A program made the position numbers and the translations under genes. A stretch of DNA of 5,941 nt. Source: Candidatus Giovannonibacteria bacterium RIFCSPLOWO2_01_FULL_46_13 (GTDB lineage: Bacteria; Patescibacteriota; Minisyncoccia; JACPKW01; UBA11713). This document shows positions 1-5,416 of the stretch, one piece after another. A model generated the notes under the pieces. It was not told where the DNA came from. It searched no databases and was given only the letters and a program-made list of their open reading frames with translations. The stretch spans positions 12,995-18,935 of the forward strand of contig MFIE01000005.1 in assembly GCA_001778785.1 (NCBI GenBank). The letters are read 5' to 3'. Within the stretch, counting starts at the first letter, position 1, and each line of letters opens with the position of its first letter.

Positions 1-732
1 CTGCGCGGCGTTGTTGGTGTGGAGAGAAGATAAAATTAAGTGCCCGGTCTCGGCCGCAGTAACCGCGGCGGATATCGTTTCATGGTCGCGCATCTCCCCG
101 ATCATCGCCACGTTTACGTCCTGCCTAAACATGGAGCGAAGCGCTTTGTGGAAGCCCTTCGTGTCAAAACCAACTTCGCGCTGGTCGATGATGGATTTAT
201 CCTGCGTAAAAAGAAATTCCACAGGATCTTCAATCGTAACAATGTGTTCGGCCCGCTCCTGGTTAATTATCTGCACAAGCGAAGCCAAAGTCGTGGATTT
301 CCCGTGCCCAGTCGGCCCGACCACAAGAAAAAATCCCTGCTTCTTCTTGACAAAATCTTTCAAAAATTCAGGAAGATGCAGGTCGGTTAGAGTTTTTATT
401 TCTACCGGGACTAAGCGCAGGGCCGCGGCCACGAAACCTTTTTCAAAAAAAGCGTTAACCCTGAACCGGGCCTTGTCCGAAAAAGTGTATGAAAAATCCA
501 ATTCGAAATCCGAGAGGAATTTTTCGCGGGCTTTTTCATCCAACATCGCAAGCACAAGTCCCCTGGTATCCTCCGGGACGAGCATGGGTTTTTTATCAAG
601 CGGGGTTAATTTTCCCGCGACTCTTAAGGTCGGGTGCCTGCCAACCGAAATGTGCAAGTCTGAAGCCTGCTCGGCGAGAACGGCCTGGATTAATTCTTTT
701 AAGTCAGCTTGGTAATCTTTTCCTTCGCTCAT
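1..732 (-). CDS. pilT: Type IV pilus retraction ATPase PilT (3' end cut by window edge)
   Basis: This is the N-terminal 244 residues of a PilT-family hexameric AAA+-like ATPase, which powers pilus retraction at the cytoplasmic face of the inner membrane. The N-terminal PAS-like domain carries ASDLHISVG (about residues 23-31). Next come Walker A GPTGHGKST (139-147), Asp box TIEDPVEF (166-173), Walker B region ending in IGEMRD (211-216) and His box AETGHLILSSLHTN (227-240). Family members are about 340-370 aa, so roughly 100-120 C-terminal residues, including the AIRNLIRE-type retraction motif, lie outside the window. The ATG at 732 overlaps the TGA stop of the upstream receiver gene as ATGA, which fixes the start; no strong Shine-Dalgarno is visible. 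The short N-terminus without an MshEN domain and the GEMRD form favour PilT over PilB. PilU is a less likely alternative. The Walker B segment reads DVNVAMIGE where DPD-hydrophobic-GE is usual. Confidence 0.95.
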   Translation of the reverse strand, partial: MSEGKDYQADLKELIQAVLAEQASDLHISVGRHPTLRVAGKLTPLDKKPMLVPEDTRGLVLAMLDEKAREKFLSDFELDFSYTFSDKARFRVNAFFEKGFVAAALRLVPVEIKTLTDLHLPEFLKDFVKKKQGFFLVVGPTGHGKSTTLASLVQIINQERAEHIVTIEDPVEFLFTQDKSIIDQREVGFDTKGFHKALRSMFRQDVNVAMIGEMRDHETISAAVTAAETGHLILSSLHTNNAAQ

Positions 733-1115
733 GATGCTTTTGCTAAAAGTTCTTTTACTTTATTTACAACTTCCGACGGAGTTGAGTTCGCCTTGACAAT
801 ATAATCCGAAGCCCCCAAAGCCAGGCCTTTTTCTATATCTTCCTTCTGCCCCAAATTTGAAAGGACGATTATCTTGGAGGCTTTCTTGAGATTCTCTTTT
901 CCGACAATCCTTAAAAATTCAAAACCGTCTATGTTCGGCATGACTATGTCTAATAAAATCACATCAGGCGTCATTCCCTGTCTTAAAAAATTTAGCGCGT
1001 CCTCCCCGCCACGTGAAAGCTCCACCGTGAAACCGGCCTCGCGGAATTTAATGGAATACATGTCGAGTAAAAACTCGTCATCGTCCACCAGTAAAATTTT
1101 TTTATTTTCTGCCAT
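729..1115 (-). CDS. Stand-alone CheY-like response regulator receiver
   Basis: This 128-aa protein is a single receiver (REC) domain with no output domain. It has the acidic cluster DDD at 11-13, the phospho-acceptor D56 in LLDIVMP, the switch Ser S86 in VLSN, and the conserved K108 in YIVKA, with Y105 near the usual switch aromatic. All residues needed for phosphorylation are therefore present. It probably acts by protein-protein contact, like CheY or PilG/PilH. Its gene lies between the extension and retraction ATPase genes, overlapping pilB by 1 nt (TAATG) and pilT by 4 nt (ATGA), so I infer that it controls pilus motor activity or switching. No histidine kinase is encoded in the window, so its phosphodonor is unknown. 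The start is supported by a GGAG 8 nt upstream of ATG. PilG, PilH or Spo0F-like names cannot be told apart from sequence alone. Confidence 0.93.
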   Translation of the reverse strand: MAENKKILLVDDDEFLLDMYSIKFREAGFTVELSRGGEDALNFLRQGMTPDVILLDIVMPNIDGFEFLRIVGKENLKKASKIIVLSNLGQKEDIEKGLALGASDYIVKANSTPSEVVNKVKELLAKAS

Positions 1116-2839
1116 TAAAGTGTCTCCGTTAATTCTTCAAGGCCTATCCTGCCGTCCAATACTTTTAAGATACCATCTTCCCGCATTGTTATCATCCCCT
1201 GCCTGCGGGCTTCGTGCATAATATCGGCTTCGGTCGGCCCCTTTAAAATTATTTTTTCCAACTCCGGGCTCATGGTCAAAACTTCGAACACGCCGATCCT
1301 TCCGCTTGTACCCTTGGGGCATGTAGCCGACGGTAGGGCTTGATAAATCTCCGCGGGAAATTTAATTTTTTTCTTTTGATCCTCAGGAAATTCTTTCAGT
1401 TCTTGGTCGATTTTATCCTTGATAATTCCCTCGAGCGGTATTTTTTTTCTGGAATCCGGGCAAAGCGTTCGGATAAGGCGCTGGCCGATGGCTAGGTTCA
1501 AAGTCGGAGGAATCAGGTACGAATCGACGCCCATGTCCACAAGCCTCGGGATAACTCCGATCGCGGAATTTGTGTGAAGTGTAGAAAGTACAATGTGCCC
1601 AGTGAGCGCGGCATGGATGGCCAACTGCGCGGTTTCTTTATCGCGAATCTCTCCTACCATTATTATATCAGGATCCTGCCTCAATATAGAACGCAAACCT
1701 GAAGCGAAATCATATCCAATCTCCGGCCGGACCTGGGACTGGTTTATTCCAGAAATATTATACTCGATCGGGTCCTCTAAGCTCACAATGTTATATTTTT
1801 CTTCGTTTAAAGTCTGGAGCATTGAGTAAAGGGTGGTCGTCTTTCCGGAACCGGTGGGGCCAGTAAGCAATATCAATCCGTACGGCTTTTCCAAACCAGC
1901 TTTAACTGTTTCAAGATTTCTGCCGTCGAGGCCGGAAGATTTCAGGTCGCGAACTCCTTTTTCAGAATCCAAAATACGTATGGCGACTTTTTCCCCGAAG
2001 GCCGTTGGGAAGGAAGAGACTCGAAAATCTATTTCTCGCGCATCTATCCTTGCAGAAAACCTTCCGTCTTGCGGTTTTCGCTTCTCGTCGAGCTGCATGT
2101 TCGTCAAAATTTTCACGCGCGAGACTATCGATTCATGTACTTTCATCGGCAAAATCAAACTTGTATACAAAATCCCGTCCACCCTGAAACGTACGCGAAG
2201 CTTGTCTTTGGAAGGCTCAATATGAATGTCGGAAGCGTGGCCCTCGGTCGCGTGCTTCAAGACAACTGCAACCATTTTTGTAATCGGCGCTTCTTCAACT
2301 ATCCTTTCCGTTCCCTCGATTTTTACTTCAGAGGTGGCGGTTTTTGTGCGGACATCGTCCCTTAAAGCCGTTTCAAGTTCGCCCAAAACTTTGGTCATCT
2401 CTCCTCCCAACCCTTTATACATTTCCAAAATTTGCTTAAATTCTGTGGTGGAGATCAAATAAACCCTAAAAGGCATATTTAAGCGCGAGGCGATAAATTG
2501 CAAAGCTTCCCTGGCGTCCAAATCTGACGGGTCTACGATTCCAATTTCCAAAACTCCATCTTTGACCCCAAGCGGGACAAATTTGTAAGTCATCGCCGAA
2601 TCTTCCGGAACAAATTTCAGGATATCAAAAGAAACCCTTGCGCCCTCAAGGCTTTTCGCGGGGATGCCCGTGACTTTAGTTTTAGCTTCGAGGATTTGGG
2701 CCGAAGATATTCCAGCTTTCTCCAAAGACTCCTCCAGAAGTAATCCAGTTGTTTTGGCCTCTTCTTTCGCGGCCTCGAGTTTTTCTTTGGAAATCAGCCC
2801 TTTCTGCAAAAGCTGATCTACGAAACGGGTATCCGCCAT
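1115..2839 (-). CDS. pilB: Type IV pilus extension ATPase PilB (GspE/PilB family)
   Basis: A complete 574-aa cytoplasmic hexameric ATPase that drives pilin polymerisation; the length is normal for PilB. Residues about 1-140 form an MshEN/T2SSE_N-type N-terminal domain, but the RLGxxL repeats that bind cyclic-di-GMP in MshE-like proteins are degenerate here (RFVDQLL and LLLEESL), so nucleotide binding is doubtful. The core has SDIHIEP (203-209), RVRFRVDG (215-222), PQDGRF (256-261), Walker A GPTGSGKTTT (327-336), Asp box SLEDPIEY (353-360), Walker B DPDIIMVGEIRD (389-400) and His box LTGHIVLSTLHTN (412-424). The usual zinc-binding CxxC...CxxC is reduced to C460 and C507. The MshEN domain and GEIRD identify PilB rather than PilT. 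The ATG lies 3 nt after the stop of the preceding gene, with no Shine-Dalgarno, so coupled translation is likely. The TAA stop shares one base with the receiver start. Confidence 0.97.
   Translation of the reverse strand: MADTRFVDQLLQKGLISKEKLEAAKEEAKTTGLLLEESLEKAGISSAQILEAKTKVTGIPAKSLEGARVSFDILKFVPEDSAMTYKFVPLGVKDGVLEIGIVDPSDLDAREALQFIASRLNMPFRVYLISTTEFKQILEMYKGLGGEMTKVLGELETALRDDVRTKTATSEVKIEGTERIVEEAPITKMVAVVLKHATEGHASDIHIEPSKDKLRVRFRVDGILYTSLILPMKVHESIVSRVKILTNMQLDEKRKPQDGRFSARIDAREIDFRVSSFPTAFGEKVAIRILDSEKGVRDLKSSGLDGRNLETVKAGLEKPYGLILLTGPTGSGKTTTLYSMLQTLNEEKYNIVSLEDPIEYNISGINQSQVRPEIGYDFASGLRSILRQDPDIIMVGEIRDKETAQLAIHAALTGHIVLSTLHTNSAIGVIPRLVDMGVDSYLIPPTLNLAIGQRLIRTLCPDSRKKIPLEGIIKDKIDQELKEFPEDQKKKIKFPAEIYQALPSATCPKGTSGRIGVFEVLTMSPELEKIILKGPTEADIMHEARRQGMITMREDGILKVLDGRIGLEELTETL
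1124..1127 (-). promoter_or_regulatory. Shine-Dalgarno of the receiver gene
   Basis: GGAG on the minus strand lies inside the last codons of pilB, 8 nt before the ATG of the receiver gene. It is the only clear Shine-Dalgarno at normal spacing that I found in front of a gene in this window. It may let the regulator be translated independently of pilB. Confidence 0.6.
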
Positions 2840-2842
2840 AGG

Positions 2843-3145
2843 TTAGAAACTTCGAAATGGGTTCGAGCGCCCCCGAACTTCCGGCAAAGGCGGAAGCTTT
2901 GATCCTTCTTCAAGCCCTACAAATGTTTCTGATTTGAAAAATTCTGTGTCTATCACTATCCCCTCCAAAAGAGCAGCGCGCGCTAAAAATTCAGGAGAAA
3001 CTGTGCCATCAGGAATTAGTGGGGCTAAAACATCTCCGCTTGTGTCCACGCTACCAGCGGAAAAATAAGAATACCAAACGTAACCACCGGCGATTAAGGA
3101 TATGACCAAGATGATAGCTAAAATGTTTTGGCGGTTTAATGTCAT
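2843..3145 (-). CDS. Small single-TM pilus operon protein, possible reduced PilP
   Basis: This 100-aa protein has a short polar N-terminus, one hydrophobic membrane segment (about residues 8-28), an extracytoplasmic linker, and a C-terminus ending PPLPEVRGRSNPFRSF. It sits directly after pilO, where pilP lies in Proteobacterial pilMNOPQ operons. The terminal GRSNPF resembles the GRRDPF motif at the end of the flexible PilP N-terminal region, just before its beta domain; that beta domain is absent. I infer a reduced PilP-like partner of PilN/PilO that no longer contacts a secretin. PilP proper is a lipoprotein of about 175 aa, and no lipobox is seen here, so homology is unproven. The ATG at 3145 overlaps the pilO TGA as ATGA. 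I preferred it over an in-frame TTG at 3154. A GGA lies 5 nt upstream. An alternative is an unrelated CPR-specific pilus accessory protein. Confidence 0.85.
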   Translation of the reverse strand: MTLNRQNILAIILVISLIAGGYVWYSYFSAGSVDTSGDVLAPLIPDGTVSPEFLARAALLEGIVIDTEFFKSETFVGLEEGSKLPPLPEVRGRSNPFRSF

Positions 3146-3696
3146 TTTTTCCAATAGGTGTGAGCGTTTAATGTAAACTCGTACAGGTCTTTCGTGCCTT
3201 CGCCGGAATCGAACATAAGCGAATCAACATCTATCAGCCTGCGCGATTTTTCCGCAGCCTCCAGGAACGCGATAAACGAGGCGTAATTTCCAGAAACAGA
3301 AATCTCAAACGGGAAAGTTTCAAAATTTTCTGTGCCCGGCACAACTTGATTTTCGCCGCTTTCACTTTTAACTTCCTCGGTCATTGAAATGCTCTTAAGC
3401 AAAAGGCCATTTCGCGTCGCGAGCCTTTCTAAGTTAAGGAGCCAAACCGCGGAATCCGGTTTGCGCGGGAAAAATTCTTCGAGCTTCGCCATATCTTCTG
3501 GAGAAATGGAATTATATTTTGCCAAAATTTCGTCGCGCTTCCGGTTAAGTTCCTGCATCCTTGCGAGTGTGGCTTCGGTCGAAGCTTTTTCTATTTTAAC
3601 TTCACCGACTTCCTGCCAAAGCGGGTATGCCCAGAAAAATCCGATAGCCACCCCGATCACTATGAAAAGTATTCCTAAAATATTTTTGCCGCTCAT
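3142..3696 (-). CDS. pilO: Type IV pilus inner-membrane alignment protein PilO-like
   Basis: This 184-aa bitopic membrane protein is close to PilO in length. It has a very short cytoplasmic start, a TM helix (about 5-24), a charged helical segment with coiled-coil character (about 30-62) and a globular extracytoplasmic domain (about 65-182). The most recognisable stretch is FEISVSGNYASFIAFLEAAE (130-149) followed by SRRLIDVDSL, the typical PilO pattern of a beta strand, a helix that 'fits' the ferredoxin-like fold and another strand. Known PilO pairs with PilN to form the inner-membrane alignment complex linking PilM and the motor to the envelope. The gene overlaps pilN and the small downstream gene by 4-nt ATGA junctions, strongly suggesting coupled translation. 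No Shine-Dalgarno is visible at its ATG. Identification rests on topology, the local motif and gene order, since PilO sequences are poorly conserved. Confidence 0.85.
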   Translation of the reverse strand: MSGKNILGILFIVIGVAIGFFWAYPLWQEVGEVKIEKASTEATLARMQELNRKRDEILAKYNSISPEDMAKLEEFFPRKPDSAVWLLNLERLATRNGLLLKSISMTEEVKSESGENQVVPGTENFETFPFEISVSGNYASFIAFLEAAEKSRRLIDVDSLMFDSGEGTKDLYEFTLNAHTYWKK

Positions 3697-4241
3697 TGTA
3701 TTTTTATGAGAGTGTCATTGAAAATAATATCTAGCGCTAAATCCACTCCGCCGTTGGGGGTTAGCATAAAGTTACTTAAACCTAGCGAAGCAACCGCGGA
3801 ATTTTTCTCAAAAATTTCTTTCTGTTGGGCCAAGACCGTATAGTTTCTGGCTTTGGCATCTAGCGTTACGTGGTTCTCCGAAGCGTTCAAATTGAAATTG
3901 GAAAACCTGACGTTGGGGATGGTATTTTCTTCCAGGAACGTAAAAATGCTTGAAATATAGAGGTGTTCAGCTAGAGCACTCTTGGCAATCTCCATGGATT
4001 GGGAAACCCGCGCCCATTCTTCTATATTGCTCTCCTTGAAACTGTCTTCAATTTTTTTCAAATCAACTGTTATCGCTTCGATCTCGCCTTCCAAAAATTG
4101 TTTGTAAAAAATAACGCCGACAAGCGCGGCAACAACTATGGCTAAAACTAAAATTCCTAATACGAAAAATACTCCCAACGGCTCGCTCGGGCGAGCGTTG
4201 TTATCTTGGCCTGTTCGCGGTATTAATGATGGTTCTGGCAT
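3693..4241 (-). CDS. pilN: Type IV pilus inner-membrane alignment protein PilN-like
   Basis: This 182-aa protein has a cytoplasmic N-terminus of about 22 residues, one TM helix (about 23-46), a helical stalk (about 48-90) and an extracytoplasmic domain (about 90-180) with the alternating strand and helix pattern of PilN/GspL-like folds. In the family, the cytoplasmic tail binds PilM through an INLLP-type motif. Here the tail begins MPEPSLIPRTGQ, and SLIP is at best a weak equivalent. The tail is also longer and more polar than the classical one. The position between pilM and pilO supports the assignment more than sequence identity does. I chose the ATG at 4241; a TTG one codon upstream is possible but less likely. 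The gap from the pilM stop is 15 nt with no clear Shine-Dalgarno. The TGA stop overlaps the pilO ATG. Confidence 0.82.
   Translation of the reverse strand: MPEPSLIPRTGQDNNARPSEPLGVFFVLGILVLAIVVAALVGVIFYKQFLEGEIEAITVDLKKIEDSFKESNIEEWARVSQSMEIAKSALAEHLYISSIFTFLEENTIPNVRFSNFNLNASENHVTLDAKARNYTVLAQQKEIFEKNSAVASLGLSNFMLTPNGGVDLALDIIFNDTLIKIQ
4176..4200 (-). other. GC-rich hairpin in the early pilN codons
   Basis: CAACG (4176-4180) pairs with CGTTG (4196-4200), and CTCG (4182-4185) pairs with CGAG (4192-4195). G4181 is bulged and the loop is 6 nt, giving about 9 base pairs. On the minus-strand transcript the hairpin lies about 40-65 nt after the pilN start and is followed, after six bases, by a run of five U. 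It encodes PilN residues about 14-22, so it may be a coincidence of codon choice or a weak attenuator. No experimental support is available. Confidence 0.35.
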
Positions 4242-4256
4242 CAAACTATTTTTAAT

Positions 4257-5381
4257 CTACTCTTCTAAGGATCGGAGGGCCGCACCTAATGCTCCAGAAA
4301 AACTCGGCCCTATCTTTTTTAAAACTTCTTCGAGGAACGCCAGGTAAGAAACTTTTTGAAAAGGATCGCCCAATTTTACCTCTACTCCAAATTTTGTTAT
4401 TGAAAAATCTATTAACCCTTCTAACAGCGAGCCTCCGCCCACCAGCCACACTTTTTTGCACGATCTCTCGGAGCGGCGGCGATATTCGCTTATAACCCGA
4501 GCTCCTTCGGACAAAATATCTTCCATGATTGGCTCGATAACGTTCCTGATCTCTTTGTGCTCCGGCCGGGACGAAAGCCCGGTATCGCGCTTTAACCTCT
4601 CCGCCCTTTCAAAATCTATCGAGAGCGACCTAGAGAGCACATCGGTTAATTCGAGCGATCCGCGTTCAAAGGTATGGACCATACGCACAACCCCATAATC
4701 CACGATGATGAAGCGGGTTGCCTGCGCGCCGAAATCGATAACGAGAGTCGGGTGAAGCTCTTTGCTCAAGATTGAGCGCACCTGGCTGAATATCTCTATC
4801 TCGAAAGATTTCACATTTATCCCGGCACCCCGGAAAATTTTCTGATATTTTTCGACAACCTCGCGGTGTATCGCAACCAGCAAAACTTCTTGGAACCGCC
4901 TTTCTACCGAAAACCCTTCGCTATTCTGCCCTTCCGTAGAAGACCCTTGAGGCAAAATCCACCAGTCCATAATCACCTCGTTTACGGGCACAGGAACGTG
5001 TTTTCTTGCCTCGTACGGCATTGCTTCCCTGAATTCCGCCTCGGACATCAACGGCATCGTTATAACTTTTACGAAACTTGAGCGAAGCGGAATCGAAACT
5101 ATGGCGTTGCCCGCCGTAGCTTTCGCCTCTTTCATCAAGTCCGTCAGCATTTCAACGACTTTCGTTTCGAGCAGGCGGACACTTTTCCCTGCCGCCATGT
5201 CGGAATATGGGCCGGTCGCAATTTCCCCGTAGGTTTCGAGAATTACTTTTTCTTTTTCCTTCCTAAGCTGAACAATTTTAAGGCTGGAAGACCCTAAATC
5301 TACGCCCAATACTCTCGACTCCTTTTTGAAAAGAGCAAAGCCTTTACCGAGGGAGAACTTTTTTAAGAAGGACATCTCCAT
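4257..5381 (-). CDS. pilM: Type IV pilus cytoplasmic actin-like protein PilM
   Basis: This complete 374-aa protein has the actin/FtsA-like ATP-binding fold of PilM. The phosphate-1 loop is LGVDLGSSSLKIVQL (25-39), phosphate-2 is VIDFGAQATRFIIVD (214-228) and the adenosine loop is VWLVGGGSLLEGL (311-323). Other family signatures are MPLMSEAEFREAMPYEARKH (109-128) and the C-terminal SGALGAALR (362-370). PilM is cytoplasmic, binds the N-terminal tail of PilN and links the membrane alignment complex to the pilus motor. Length is slightly above the usual 350 or so because of a basic 20-residue N-terminus and a polar insert at about 146-162. As the first gene, it likely carries the operon promoter. 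The ATG at 5381 has no Shine-Dalgarno; an in-frame ATG at 5375 (MSFLKKFS) is an equally natural start by protein logic. The TAG stop lies 15 nt before pilN. Confidence 0.96.
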   Translation of the reverse strand: MEMSFLKKFSLGKGFALFKKESRVLGVDLGSSSLKIVQLRKEKEKVILETYGEIATGPYSDMAAGKSVRLLETKVVEMLTDLMKEAKATAGNAIVSIPLRSSFVKVITMPLMSEAEFREAMPYEARKHVPVPVNEVIMDWWILPQGSSTEGQNSEGFSVERRFQEVLLVAIHREVVEKYQKIFRGAGINVKSFEIEIFSQVRSILSKELHPTLVIDFGAQATRFIIVDYGVVRMVHTFERGSLELTDVLSRSLSIDFERAERLKRDTGLSSRPEHKEIRNVIEPIMEDILSEGARVISEYRRRSERSCKKVWLVGGGSLLEGLIDFSITKFGVEVKLGDPFQKVSYLAFLEEVLKKIGPSFSGALGAALRSLEE

Positions 5382-5387
5382 GCATGG
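5378..5387. repeat. 10-bp perfect palindrome over the pilM start codon
   Basis: CCATGCATGG reads identically on both strands and contains the pilM ATG (5381-5379) and an overlapping out-of-frame ATG (5385-5383). It could be an operator half-pair or simply chance; nothing else in the window repeats it in an obvious way. Confidence 0.4.
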
Positions 5388-5391
5388 CTAC

Positions 5392-5412
5392 TATTATTAT
5401 ATCATAATAATA
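5392..5412. promoter_or_regulatory. AT-rich inverted repeat in the pilM/comF divergent spacer
   Basis: TATTATTAT (5392-5400) and its exact reverse complement ATAATAATA (5404-5412) are separated by 3 nt and fill most of the 35-bp spacer between two divergent genes. A perfect minus-strand TATAAT lies at 5401-5396, placing transcription start only about 6-8 nt before the pilM ATG. On the plus strand, CATAAT (5403-5408) would place comF transcription start almost on its ATG. No convincing -35 box was found for either. The element may be a shared bidirectional -10 region, a dimeric repressor site or both. Confidence 0.5.
5396..5401 (-). promoter_or_regulatory. Candidate -10 box for the pil operon
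   Basis: The minus strand reads TATAAT here, an exact match to the sigma-70 consensus -10. The sequence 17 bp upstream (about 5419-5424, inside comF) does not resemble TTGACA, so this is a weak or -10-dependent prediction. It would give a pilM transcript with a leader under 10 nt, consistent with the lack of a Shine-Dalgarno. Confidence 0.4.
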
Positions 5413-5416
5413 ACAT

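Noticed and set aside
11..715. Long plus-strand open frame (234 codons) opposite pilT
   Set aside because: It is antisense to the well-conserved PilT frame, and its translation is Ser/Thr-rich with no recognisable domain, as expected of a shadow frame.
1833..2225. Plus-strand open frame of 130 codons opposite pilB
   Set aside because: It mirrors the PilB ATPase core on the other strand, has no own motif, and no Shine-Dalgarno or intergenic space.
2878..2896. Inverted repeat CTTCCG / CGGAAG with 7-nt loop
   Set aside because: Short 6-bp stem inside the coding region of the small TM protein, with no U-run after it; likely chance.
3146..3154. Upstream TTG start for the small TM protein (and similarly TTG 4244 for pilN)
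   Set aside because: Each adds only one to three codons. The ATG starts fit better: 3145 forms an ATGA overlap with pilO, and 4241 is the nearest ATG.
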